From Marinovum sp034669705 (GTDB lineage Bacteria > Pseudomonadota > Alphaproteobacteria > Rhodobacterales > Rhodobacteraceae), in the NCBI RefSeq assembly GCF_034669705.1, contig NZ_JAXMOR010000015.1:1-64000 (forward strand): a stretch of DNA of 64,000 nucleotides, given 5' to 3'. Position numbers and translations under genes: made by a program. Of the stretch, positions 56,361 through 64,000 are shown in pieces. Positions within the stretch are counted from its first letter, which is position 1; each line of letters opens with the position of its first letter. Under the pieces are notes generated by a model that was not told the origin of the DNA, did not search any database, and saw nothing but the letters and a program-made list of their open reading frames with translations.

Positions 56361-57426
56361 GGCTCTGGCGCCGGGCGCGGTGATCGGCATTCTCGGCGGC
56401 GGCCAGCTGGGCCGCATGCTCTCGGTGGCGGCGAGCCGGCTGGGCTTTCGCTGCCATGTCTTCGAGCCGGGGGCCAATCCGCCTGTCGGCGACGTCGCCT
56501 GGCGGGTGACCACCGCCGGCTATGACGACACGGCGGCACTCAAGGCCTTTGCCGAGAGCGTCGACGTCATTACCTATGAGTTCGAGAACATCCCCACCGC
56601 CGCGCTCGACGTGCTCGAGGCGCTGCGGCCGATCCGCCCCGGCCGCGAGGCGCTGCGGGTTAGTCAGGACCGGCTGATCGAGAAGGATTTCCTGTCCGGA
56701 CTGGGGCTGACGGTGGCGCCCTATGCCGATGTCAGTGATGCGGCCTCGCTCGCGGCGGCGCTGGACCGGATCGGCACGCCGGCGATCCTCAAGACCCGGC
56801 GCTTCGGCTATGACGGCAAGGGACAGGCGCGGATCATGTCGCCCGACGCGGCCGATCAGGCGCTGGCCGACATGGCCGGGGCGCCGGCGGTGCTGGAGGG
56901 GTTTGTCGACTTCGAGCGCGAGATCTCGGTGATTGCCGCGCGCGGGGTCACCGGTGAGGTGGCCTGTTTCGATCCGGGCGAAAACGTGCATGAGGGCGGA
57001 ATCCTGCGCACCACCACGGTGCCGGCCGAGATCCGGCCGATGATGCAGGCCGATGCGGTGCTGCTGGCGGGGCGGATCCTCAATGCGCTGGAGTATGTGG
57101 GCGTGATGGGGGTCGAGCTGTTTGTCACCGGGCGGGGCCTGGTGGTGAACGAGATCGCGCCGCGGGTGCACAATTCCGGACACTGGACGCAGGCCGGCTG
57201 TGCCGTCGACCAGTTCGAGCAGCATATCCGTGCGGTGGCGGGATGGCCGCTGGGCGATGGCGGGCGGCATGCGGACGTGGTGATGGAGAACCTGATCGGC
57301 GACGACATGGACCGGGTGGCGGAGATCGCCGGCGAGCGGCATGCCAGCCTGCATCTCTACGGCAAGACCGAGGTCAAGCCGGGGCGGAAGATGGGGCATG
57401 TGAACCGGGTGCAGGCTCAGGGTTGA
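56353..57426 (+). CDS. purK: 5-(carboxyamino)imidazole ribonucleotide synthase PurK
   Basis: This 357-residue ATP-grasp enzyme makes the substrate for PurE. It has IGILGGGQLGRML near the start, KTRRFGYDGKGQ for ATP and NEIAPRVHNSGHWT near the end. It forms an operon with purE. Confidence 0.96.
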   Translation: MSEALAPGAVIGILGGGQLGRMLSVAASRLGFRCHVFEPGANPPVGDVAWRVTTAGYDDTAALKAFAESVDVITYEFENIPTAALDVLEALRPIRPGREALRVSQDRLIEKDFLSGLGLTVAPYADVSDAASLAAALDRIGTPAILKTRRFGYDGKGQARIMSPDAADQALADMAGAPAVLEGFVDFEREISVIAARGVTGEVACFDPGENVHEGGILRTTTVPAEIRPMMQADAVLLAGRILNALEYVGVMGVELFVTGRGLVVNEIAPRVHNSGHWTQAGCAVDQFEQHIRAVAGWPLGDGGRHADVVMENLIGDDMDRVAEIAGERHASLHLYGKTEVKPGRKMGHVNRVQAQG

Positions 57427-57482
57427 GGCTGGCACGTTGGGCGTGCGGCCTAGGGGTCCGTTGAGTCAGAAGTTGCGACGGT

Positions 57483-57772
57483 GAGGTCCCGGATCAAGTC
57501 CGGGACGGCGAGGTTTTGCGCGACATACGCCCCGGCCTTGCGCCGGGGCCTCTTGGTTGACGGCTGGGCGAGGTCCCGGATCAGGTCCGGGACGGCGAGG
57601 TTTTGCATGACATACGCCCCGGCCTTGCGCTGGGGGCTCTTTGTTGCGGGCTGGGCAAGGTCTCGGATCAGGTCCGGGACGGCGAGTTTTTGCACGACAC
57701 ACGCCCCGGCCTTGTGCCGGGGTCTCTTGGTCGTGGGCCGGGCGGGGTTCCAGATCAGGTCTGGGACGGGGT
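57483..57772. repeat. 87-bp tandem repeat array, 3.3 copies
   Basis: Units start at 57483, 57570, 57657 and 57744, exactly 87 bases apart. Each has GTCCCGGATCAGGTCCGGGAC (a palindrome) and CGCCCCGGCCTTGCGCCGGGG. Because 87 is a multiple of three, false reading frames persist through it. The array spans from 57 bases after the purK stop to the stop codon of the phnM-like gene. Confidence 0.9.
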
Positions 57773-58917
57773 TACGCGCCAGTGAGGCGGCGCGCGGTGT
57801 CGCCCGACAGATAGGTGAAAACTCCGCCGCAGAGCGTGGCCTCGACGCGGCGGGTCTCGGCATCGAGCACCAGAAGGTCGGCGCGGTTGCCGGGCGCGAG
57901 ACGACCCCGATCCTCCAGCCCCAGCACCCCGGCCGGGCCGGCGGAGACCAGCGCCCAGGCCGCCGGCAGGTCCAGTACCCCAAGATCGACCAGCTCCCAG
58001 ACCGCGTTGCGCGGGGCGGGGTAGTGGTAGTCTGAGGCCAGCGCCCGGCAGAGCCCCTCTTCGACCAATGCCCGCGCCGAGACCTTGCCCTTGTGGCTGG
58101 CCCCGCGCACCACGTTGGGCGCGCCGAGGATCACCGGCTGGCCCTCGGCATGGGCGGCGAGGGCGGCCTCGCGGGTCTCGGGGAATTCGCTGATCAGGGC
58201 GCCGCGCGCGGCCCAGGTGCTGCGGTCCTCGGCGGTCGCATCGTCGTGGCTGGCGCAGCGGATGCCGCGCTGGCCCAGCGTGGCGCAGAGCGTATCGAGG
58301 GCGGCCGGCACCTCGGACGCGCGGGCATGCAGCGCCTGCATCAGCGCCAGATGCGCCTCCGGGCTGCGGCCGGATTTCAGTGCGGTGCCGGTGAGCCGCG
58401 GGATCGAACGGCCTGCCGCCAGCCGGGCATGCGGCAGGTGGTCGTTGAAGGCGACGTAGCGGATGTCATGTCGGGCCAGCAGCGCGAGCACCGCGGGAAA
58501 GTCGTCGAGCATATGGGTCTCGAGCCGCAGCTGCACCCGCAGGTCGGTGTCGAGAGCGGGGCGGGCACGAGCCAGCGCCTCGAGCATGCGCGTGGCGAAC
58601 TCGGGGCTGCGCAGCCCGCCTTCCCACGAGTAGAATTGCGCCAGCACCGCGGTGGTGATGCCATTGGCGGCGAGCTCCGCCTCGGCCGAGACCAGCCCGG
58701 CGGCGAGGTTGGTCATCGCGCCGCGGCGCGGGGCGAGGTGACGCTCGAACCCGTCGCCGTGCAGGTCGACGATGCCGGGCAGGATCAGCTTGCCGGGCAG
58801 CTCGACCGCGCGCCCGTCTCCCTCGGCCACAAGCCCGCCGCAGACTGACAGGGGGTCGTCACGCAGCCCTTCCGGCGCGAGCCAGCGAGCGCCGGTGAAA
58901 GTGAGGTCAATCGGCAT
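57772..58917 (-). CDS. PhnM-like amidohydrolase, divergent paralogue
   Basis: This 381-residue protein shares the PhnM layout: LILPGIVDLHGDGFERH, SHDDATAEDRS and GAPNVVRGASHKGK. It differs from the copy at 40135 in lacking PRPGVDWP after the metal motif and in having GDGFERH for TDNLERH. That could mean a different phosphorylated substrate. Its first codons overlap the downstream-transcribed lipase gene by 11 bases. Other C-P lyase genes are absent. Confidence 0.8.
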   Translation of the reverse strand: MPIDLTFTGARWLAPEGLRDDPLSVCGGLVAEGDGRAVELPGKLILPGIVDLHGDGFERHLAPRRGAMTNLAAGLVSAEAELAANGITTAVLAQFYSWEGGLRSPEFATRMLEALARARPALDTDLRVQLRLETHMLDDFPAVLALLARHDIRYVAFNDHLPHARLAAGRSIPRLTGTALKSGRSPEAHLALMQALHARASEVPAALDTLCATLGQRGIRCASHDDATAEDRSTWAARGALISEFPETREAALAAHAEGQPVILGAPNVVRGASHKGKVSARALVEEGLCRALASDYHYPAPRNAVWELVDLGVLDLPAAWALVSAGPAGVLGLEDRGRLAPGNRADLLVLDAETRRVEATLCGGVFTYLSGDTARRLTGA

Positions 58918-59638
58918 CGTCGTCTCCGAACAGCATGTCGGCGAGGTCCATCTCGGGGTCGAACCGGCCCTCGCGCAGGAACAGCAGCACCTGCTGCATC
59001 ACCCGCGGGTTGTTCATCATGAAGGTATGGGTGACGGGCAGGGTGATGTGCCAGTCCATGCCAGCGACCTTGGTCGAGACGACCGAGACCTTGCCGTCAT
59101 CAGGCCCCGCGATCAGCGAGGAGAAATAAGGATTGAGCGAGCGGTTGCCGGCGATCACCCCGAGCTCGGCCTCGATCGGCGGCAGCTGCGGCGGCAGGCT
59201 CTCGGGATCGGTGCCGAGCTGCAGCCCGGCGGGGCCGTTCATCCAGCGGAACAGCTCGAGCCCGCCCAGTTCGTCGACCAGCTCGCTGCCGTGATTGGGC
59301 GGCGCGAGCATCACCACGCGGCCGAGGTTTTCCGGGGTGCCGTGATCGCGCAGCCAGACCCGCAGCAGGATGCCGCCCATCGAGTGGGTGACAAAATGCG
59401 TGGTCTCCTCGCCGCATTCGGCCAGCGCCTCTGGCAGGGTGCGGCCGACCAGCGTCTCGACATCGGCCGAGGTCGAGGGGTAGGAGGGCAGCACGGTGCG
59501 ATAGCCTTCGAGCCGCATCACCTGCTCCATCACCGCGAAACTGTATTCGCTGCGCGCCAGTCCGTGCAGGAAAACGATGCACTCGGCGCGGGCGAGGCCG
59601 GGCAGCAGCAGGAGAGCGAGGGCGAGGACGTGGCGCAT
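58907..59638 (-). CDS. Secreted lipase-like alpha/beta hydrolase
   Basis: This 243-residue protein has a signal peptide (MRHVLALALLLLPGLARA) and a lipase-type nucleophile elbow THSMGGILLR with serine; FLHGLARSEYSF gives the oxyanion hole. The catalytic histidine is likely in LPVTHTFMM. Substrate is unknown. It overlaps the phnM-like start by 11 bases and probably shares a transcript with it. Confidence 0.8.
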   Translation of the reverse strand: MRHVLALALLLLPGLARAECIVFLHGLARSEYSFAVMEQVMRLEGYRTVLPSYPSTSADVETLVGRTLPEALAECGEETTHFVTHSMGGILLRVWLRDHGTPENLGRVVMLAPPNHGSELVDELGGLELFRWMNGPAGLQLGTDPESLPPQLPPIEAELGVIAGNRSLNPYFSSLIAGPDDGKVSVVSTKVAGMDWHITLPVTHTFMMNNPRVMQQVLLFLREGRFDPEMDLADMLFGDDDAD

Positions 59639-59678
59639 GGGCTCTCAGATAGGCGGCGCGGCGGCCGACGGAAAGGGG

Positions 59679-60545
59679 TTACCTTGCGCGCAGCGACAGC
59701 GCCACGCCGCCCAGCACCAAAAGCGCCGAGAGGGCGAAGCGCAGGGTGAGCGGTTCGGCGAGAAAGACCATGCCGCCGGCCATGGCGATGATCGGCACCG
59801 TGAGCTGGACCACCGCGGCGGTGGCGGCGCGCAGCTGCGGCAGAACGGCGTACCACAGCGCATAGCCAAGCCCCGAGGTCACCGCGCCGGAGGTCACCGC
59901 CAGCGCCACGCCGGCGAGATCGGTGTCATCGGGCCAGAGGGCAAAGGCCGCGAGGCCCAGCGGTACAGACCAGAGGAAGGAGGCGCTCATGGTGGCCAGC
60001 GCCGCGCCGCGCTTGCGGCCGATCAGCGAGAACAGCCCCCAGCCCAGCGCCGCCGCCAGCATCAGCGCCGCGCCAAGCGGGTCGGGCCGTTCGGCCCCCG
60101 GCCCCATCAGCCAGGCCAGACCGGCAAAGGCGATCACCGCGCCGAGGATGCGCAGCGGCGGCAGCGGTTCGCGCGCCACGACCGCGCCGGCGAACATGGT
60201 GATCTGCACCCCGCCAAACAGGATCAGCGCGCCGATGCCGGCGGGCAGGGTCTGGTAGGCAAAGGAGAAGCCGAGGATATAGAGCGTCAGCGTCGCCACC
60301 CCGGGCCAGACCGCGCGGGCCGGCCGCAGCGCGCGCCCCTCGCCGCGCAGCAGCACCAGCAGGGCGAGGATCGCCGCCCCAGAGATCAGCCGGATCAGGG
60401 CAAAGCTCGACGGGCCGGCGCCGCCTTCGAGCGCCATGCGGTTGAGCACGGAATTGGCCGCGAAAGCCACCATCACCAGCGCCGTCAGCCCGATCAGGCG
60501 CAGCAGGGAAACGTCGGCGCGCGGCGCGACGTCGGGGCTGCTCAC
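59679..60545 (-). CDS. EamA/DMT-family membrane transporter
   Basis: This 288-residue protein has about ten helices in two EamA repeats (first helix RLIGLTALVMVAFAANSVLN). It is a predicted metabolite exporter or importer of unknown substrate. I placed the start at GTG 60545, which overlaps the pcs stop (GTGA); longer frames run into pcs and are rejected. It is downstream of pcs in the same operon. Confidence 0.82.
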   Translation of the reverse strand: MSSPDVAPRADVSLLRLIGLTALVMVAFAANSVLNRMALEGGAGPSSFALIRLISGAAILALLVLLRGEGRALRPARAVWPGVATLTLYILGFSFAYQTLPAGIGALILFGGVQITMFAGAVVAREPLPPLRILGAVIAFAGLAWLMGPGAERPDPLGAALMLAAALGWGLFSLIGRKRGAALATMSASFLWSVPLGLAAFALWPDDTDLAGVALAVTSGAVTSGLGYALWYAVLPQLRAATAAVVQLTVPIIAMAGGMVFLAEPLTLRFALSALLVLGGVALSLRAR

Positions 60546-61234
60546 GCCGGGGTCTCTGGCAAGAGCTGCTGCACGATGCCCACCGAGATCAGGTAGAGCG
60601 AGGTCACCACGAGGCCCCAATGCGCCCAGCTTTGCGGGTGGAAATTCACCCAGGCGGCCCAGCCGGCAAAGAAGGTCCAGGCCAGCGCCATCGGCAAAGA
60701 GACCGCGCGCCAACGCTCGGTGCGCACCGGGTGGATGAATTTCAGTGGCAGGAACATCGCCACCGCGCAGACCAGCACGATCGCCAGGATCACCGGCGGC
60801 GGCGGTGCGAGGGCGAACATCACCAGCACCACCATGTTGAAGCAACCGGGAAAGCCGGCAAAGGAATTGTCCTTTGTCTTCATGCCGGTGTCGGCGAAAT
60901 AGAGCGCGCTGGCAAATGTGACCACAATGATCGCCATCCAGCCGGGCCAGCCGGGCAGCAGGCCGGACTGAAACAGCGCGAAGGCGGGGATGAACACATA
61001 GGTCAGGTAGTCGATGATCAGGTCGAGCAGCACGCCGTCAAAGCGCGGGGCGCGGTGTTTGACGTCATATTTGCGCGCCAGCGGCCCGTCGATGCCGTCG
61101 ACCGCAAAGGCCACCACCAGCCAGACGAACATCATCGGCCAGTTCGACTGCACCGCCTCGAGCAGCGCCAGCATGGCAAAGACGGCTCCGGTCGCGGTGA
61201 GCCAGTGGATCGAGAGGGCGCGCAGATCGGTCAT
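60542..61234 (-). CDS. pcs: Phosphatidylcholine synthase Pcs
   Basis: This 230-residue membrane enzyme condenses CDP-diacylglycerol with choline. It has the CDP-alcohol phosphotransferase motif (DGIDGPLARKYDVKHRAPRF, then DGVLLD) and about seven to eight helices. Pcs is a hallmark of alphaproteobacteria with phosphatidylcholine in their membranes. The ATG at 61234 gives MTDLRALSIHW; a longer start at 61279 is not supported. Confidence 0.92.
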   Translation of the reverse strand: MTDLRALSIHWLTATGAVFAMLALLEAVQSNWPMMFVWLVVAFAVDGIDGPLARKYDVKHRAPRFDGVLLDLIIDYLTYVFIPAFALFQSGLLPGWPGWMAIIVVTFASALYFADTGMKTKDNSFAGFPGCFNMVVLVMFALAPPPPVILAIVLVCAVAMFLPLKFIHPVRTERWRAVSLPMALAWTFFAGWAAWVNFHPQSWAHWGLVVTSLYLISVGIVQQLLPETPA

Positions 61235-61527
61235 TGACCTGTCATCCCCGATATGGCCGCTGGATTCAATCGAAAGCACTGGCAGGGTGATGAAATTACG
61301 CGTGAACGCCCGTTGCGACGGCGCAGCAAACTGCGCGCGACAGAGGTGTGTTTCAGGCCGGGTGCGGCCCTGTCAGCGCCGGTGCGGCGCATGAGGGAGG
61401 AAACAGGCGCGAGACTTGCGGCGGCGGGACCGGGCAGGCCCGGGGCGGCACGTTGAAACGGGAAAACGACAGATGACACCCGCACAGAGCGATCTCCGCC
61501 CTATGAGATGCGCGGGTCTGTGGGGGC

Positions 61528-61674
61528 GGTGGGTTGCAAACCCACCCTACGGGACATGCGGCTTTGGGATCGCTTGTTGTTGATCCACCCTTCGGGGTGC
61601 GCTGCATTTCGGGACCGTGGGATGCGACCCGCCCCGGCATCGCTCCGCTGCGTAGGGTGGGTTTGCAACCCACC
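61528..61674. repeat. 147-bp element with perfect 24-bp inverted repeats (family B ends)
   Basis: GGTGGGTTGCAAACCCACCC-TACG at 61528-61551 is the exact inverse of the sequence at 61651-61674. The 99 bases between them are noncoding. The element resembles a small non-autonomous mobile unit, though no target duplication was identified. It ends nine bases before the xerC stop. Confidence 0.75.
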
Positions 61675-61682
61675 GCCGCGGG

Positions 61683-62618
61683 CTAGCCGGCCTTCGGATG
61701 CGCCCTGTCATACACCTCGAGGAGCCGCGCGCTGTCGATGCCGGTGTAGCCTTGGGTGGTGCTCAGCGAGGCATGGCCGAGCAGCTCCTGGATCGCCCGA
61801 AGGTCGCCGCCGGCGTTGAGCAGATGGGTGGCAAAGCTGTGGCGCATGGCGTGCGGCGTCGCGGTGGCAGGCAAGCCGAGCTGCAGGCGGGCCTGCTGCA
61901 TCGCCTTCTGCACCAGCCGCGGGTTCAGCCGGCCGCCCCGCGCACCGAGAAACAGCGGCGCATCAGCGTCGAGGTCGAAGGGGCAGAGCGCCAGATAGCC
62001 ATCGACGGCGCGGGCGGCGACTGGGATCACCGGCACGATCCGCTCCTTCTGGCCCTTGCCCAGCACCCGCAGGCTGTCGCCCAGCGGTGCCGCGCCGCGG
62101 TTCAGCCCCAGTGCCTCCGAGATCCGCAGCCCGCAGCCATAGAGCAGCGTCACCACCGCCATGTCGCGGGCGGCGATCCAGCCGGTCTGGCTCTGCAGCT
62201 CGACGGTGTCGATCATCGCGCGGGCGGCGTCCTCGGCCAGCGGGCGGGGCAGCCTGCGGGTGTATTTCGGCGCCCGGGTCGAGAGCACGGCGGTCGGCTC
62301 GAAGCCCTCGCGCTCGGCCAACCAGCGGTAGAAGCTTTTGACCGCCGAGAGCTTGCGCGCCAGCGTCCGCGGCCCGACATCGGGGCCGCGGGTATGCGCC
62401 ATCCAGGCGCGCATGTCGCGCAGGGTGATCCGCGACAGCGGGCCGAGGCCCTGGGTGCCGCCGTGGTACTCGGTCATGAAGGCGAGAAAGCCCAGCACGT
62501 CGGCGCGGTAAGCCTCGACGGTGTTCTCGGCCCGGCCCTTGAGGGCGCGGGCCTGGGTCAGCCAGTCGTCCAGCGCATCGCGCGCTGCCGGAGAGATGAA
62601 GGTGGCCGGCGCGCTCAC
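61683..62618 (-). CDS. xerC: Tyrosine recombinase XerC
   Basis: This 311-residue recombinase resolves chromosome dimers at dif with XerD. It has an N-terminal SAM-like domain (TVEAYRADVLGFLAFM) and catalytic residues in GLRISEALGL, GKGQKERIVPV, HAMRHSFATHLL, LGHASLSTTQ and GYTGID (tyrosine). It overlaps the DUF484 gene by four bases, the usual arrangement. Confidence 0.94.
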   Translation of the reverse strand: MSAPATFISPAARDALDDWLTQARALKGRAENTVEAYRADVLGFLAFMTEYHGGTQGLGPLSRITLRDMRAWMAHTRGPDVGPRTLARKLSAVKSFYRWLAEREGFEPTAVLSTRAPKYTRRLPRPLAEDAARAMIDTVELQSQTGWIAARDMAVVTLLYGCGLRISEALGLNRGAAPLGDSLRVLGKGQKERIVPVIPVAARAVDGYLALCPFDLDADAPLFLGARGGRLNPRLVQKAMQQARLQLGLPATATPHAMRHSFATHLLNAGGDLRAIQELLGHASLSTTQGYTGIDSARLLEVYDRAHPKAG

Positions 62619-63325
62619 GCCAGCCAGCGGCGCATGGCGCGCTCGAAGACGCCGGCAAAGAAGGCCAGCAGGTCGGTGCCCTGTTGCGGGGTGAAGAGAT
62701 GCGGATCCTCGGCGCCGAGCGACAGCATGCCGGGCAGCCGTCCCTCGCCGAGATCAAGCACCAGGCAGGCCTCCGAGCGGATGTCGCCGGCGCGGGCGCC
62801 AAACAGCGCCGGGTCGCCGGTCGCGAGCTGGCGCAGGGTGACCGGGCGCAGCCCGCCCATCCGGCCCTCGGTGACATAGTTCGAGACATAGCCCGGCTCG
62901 GCCACCATCAGCACGTCGCCCAGCCGTCTGAGCGCCGGGTCGTCCTCGGCGCGTTCCGCGCTTTCCAGCACCAGCCGCACCGCGTCGACCCGCAGGATAT
63001 CGGCCACCTCACCGCCGAGACCGCGCAGGAAGGTCTCGAAATCCACCGGATCGAGCATGCGCAGGATGGCGCGGTGCACCTGGTTGGTGCCGGCGAGGTT
63101 CTCGTAGGCGGCGGCGATGACGCTGCGGTGGGTGTCCTCGAGCCGGTCGAGCCGACGTTCGAGCCGTTCCATGGCAATGCCGCGGAGGTCGACGATATTG
63201 CTGCCCATGGCCTTTTCGTTGGCGGCGATCAGCGCATGCATCAGGTCCTTGTCGTCAAGGATCACCGAGGGGCGCGAGATGATCCTGGCGCGGAGGTCGT
63301 CGTCGATCTTTAGGCTGGAGGTCAT
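62615..63325 (-). CDS. DUF484 family protein
   Basis: This 236-residue protein has a coiled-coil-rich N-terminal half (IAMERLERRLDRLEDTHRSVI) and a GAF-like C-terminal half (DPHLFTPQQGTDLLAFFAGVFERAMRRWLA). DUF484 genes commonly precede xerC. The function is not known. Confidence 0.88.
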   Translation of the reverse strand: MTSSLKIDDDLRARIISRPSVILDDKDLMHALIAANEKAMGSNIVDLRGIAMERLERRLDRLEDTHRSVIAAAYENLAGTNQVHRAILRMLDPVDFETFLRGLGGEVADILRVDAVRLVLESAERAEDDPALRRLGDVLMVAEPGYVSNYVTEGRMGGLRPVTLRQLATGDPALFGARAGDIRSEACLVLDLGEGRLPGMLSLGAEDPHLFTPQQGTDLLAFFAGVFERAMRRWLA

Positions 63326-63506
63326 GCGTGTCCCTTTGGCGAATCCCTGGCTGGTTGCCGGAGGCTAGCAGGCGCCGGTGCGGTTTTCGCCAGCTTTTCG
63401 AGCGGCTTTGACGGTTTTCTTCAGGTTGTGCCTTTCTGTCAACGGTGGGGTTGCGACGGCTGTGGAGAACGCCGGCGGGGGCGTTTCGGGCCGGCGGCGG
63501 GAGTGC

Positions 63507-63556
63507 GGGGCCAGCCCCTCAAGCTCCCCGGGTATATTTGGGGCCGGAAGAAGGGC
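63507..63556 (+). repeat. Interspersed repeat family A, copy 10
   Basis: GGGGCCAGCCCC, CAAGCTCCCCGGGTATATTTGGGGCCGGAAGAAGG. It lies in the 324-bp DUF484-priA gap, which otherwise shows no gene. Confidence 0.6.
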
Positions 63557-63649
63557 GGGACGCGCCCGCGCCGCGGGGGACCGGCTTGGCAATCGGGGGT
63601 GGGTGGCATACCTCTCGGCTGAGATGACAGGCGTGAGGGGCAGGGCCGG

Positions 63650-64000
63650 ATGAGCCGCAGCTATTTCGACGAAGGCGACCGGATCGGGGTGCTGCTGACC
63701 CAGGCGATGGGCGATCTGGCCGGCGTGCTGGATTACCTCGCGCCGGAGGGCGGCTGTCACCTCGGCGCCTTTGTCGAGGTGCCGCTGGGACCGCGGCGGA
63801 TGCTGGGGGTGGTCTGGGGCGAGGGCGAGGGCGGGTTTGACCGCGCCAAGCTGCGGCCGGTCTTGCGGGTGCTCGATGCGGCGCCGATGCGCGACGGCAT
63901 GCGCGCCTTTCTGACCCGCGCCGGCGCCTACACGCTGACGCCGCTGCCGGCGATGCTGCGGCTGGCAACCCGGGCGCCGGGCCTGGGCGCACCGCCGGGC
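63650..64000 (+). CDS. priA: Primosomal protein N' PriA, N-terminal part (cut by window edge)
   Basis: These 117 codons match the 3'-DNA-binding domain of the PriA helicase, which restarts stalled replication forks (YFDEGDRIGVLLTQ, APEGGCHLGAFVEVPLGPRRMLGVVWG). The helicase domains lie beyond the window. The frame is open to the last base. Confidence 0.9.
   Translation, partial: MSRSYFDEGDRIGVLLTQAMGDLAGVLDYLAPEGGCHLGAFVEVPLGPRRMLGVVWGEGEGGFDRAKLRPVLRVLDAAPMRDGMRAFLTRAGAYTLTPLPAMLRLATRAPGLGAPPG

Noticed and set aside
57483..57772. CRISPR array
   Set aside because: Units are 87 bases with no constant-repeat/variable-spacer pattern, and no cas genes are present.
57450..57983. Minus-strand frame with repeated VPDLIRDL blocks, seemingly a repeat protein
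   Set aside because: The period is 87 bases, a multiple of three, so the tandem DNA repeat stays open by itself; it also overlaps phnM.
61683..62618. Phage or integron integrase
   Set aside because: Sequence, length and the overlap with DUF484 fit the housekeeping XerC; no att sites or phage genes nearby.

Overview
The window is high-GC DNA from an alphaproteobacterium, most likely a marine Rhodobacteraceae (roseobacter-type) chromosome. The evidence is the gene set and order (putA next to a divergent Lrp-type putR, irr next to fabA, miaB/phoH/ybeY/corC/lnt/metK, DUF1150 with Hsp20, Pcs-type phosphatidylcholine synthase), a SAM/SAH-type riboswitch ahead of metK (a class known from Rhodobacterales), and several C/G-rich intergenic repeat families. 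I could not assign a genus. Both edges cut genes: an IS110-family transposase at the left (minus strand) and priA at the right (plus strand).

Layout. 1-540: 5' end of an IS110-type insertion sequence with a structured leader that could encode its guide (bridge) RNA. 0.6-11 kb: lipoprotein release ABC genes (lolC-lolD), a HisC-like aminotransferase, DUF2177 and rhomboid membrane proteins, proline catabolism (putA/putR), a secreted TPR protein, tRNA-Leu(TAA) and the iron regulator irr. 11-17 kb: unsaturated fatty acid genes fabA, fabB, fabI, with a Tat-exported PhoX-type phosphatase and a possible PhoB operator between fabA and fabB. 17-27.5 kb: a glycosyltransferase-like gene, miaB, then a patch of small secreted or lipid-anchored proteins that splits miaB from phoH-ybeY-corC-lnt, then riboswitch-metK and free-methionine sulfoxide reductase. 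27.5-34.5 kb: a compact methylamine/betaine-type operon: XRE-cupin regulator with twin 25-bp operators, two FAD-GcvT demethylases, a DUF2867 protein and a homocysteine methyltransferase. 34.5-42 kb: a winged-helix/TPR regulator, a class-III aminotransferase, a TMADH-family demethylase, phnM and a cytochrome c. 42-45.3 kb: idi and the Kdo genes kdsD-kdsB-kdsA. 45.3-57.4 kb: a repeat array, rarD, an RluA-type synthase, DUF1127, a second winged-helix/TPR regulator, Lrp/trxB, sulfate activation (sat-cysC with an extra N-terminal winged-helix domain), phzF-DUF1150-hsp20 with a heat-shock promoter, a YdcH protein and purE-purK. 57.4-64 kb: an 87-bp tandem repeat, a divergent phnM paralogue, a secreted lipase-like hydrolase, EamA transporter, pcs, a 24-bp inverted-repeat element, xerC, DUF484 and priA.

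How the parts fit: most genes are housekeeping. The more distinctive pieces are the methyl-group cluster (demethylases, homocysteine methyltransferase, riboswitch-controlled metK, fRMsr), the phosphorus-related genes (phoX, two phnM paralogues without visible C-P lyase genes) and the repeat families that occupy nearly every longer intergenic gap. No phage, CRISPR array or complete mobile island is visible. Function calls come from motif recognition by eye, not database searches.
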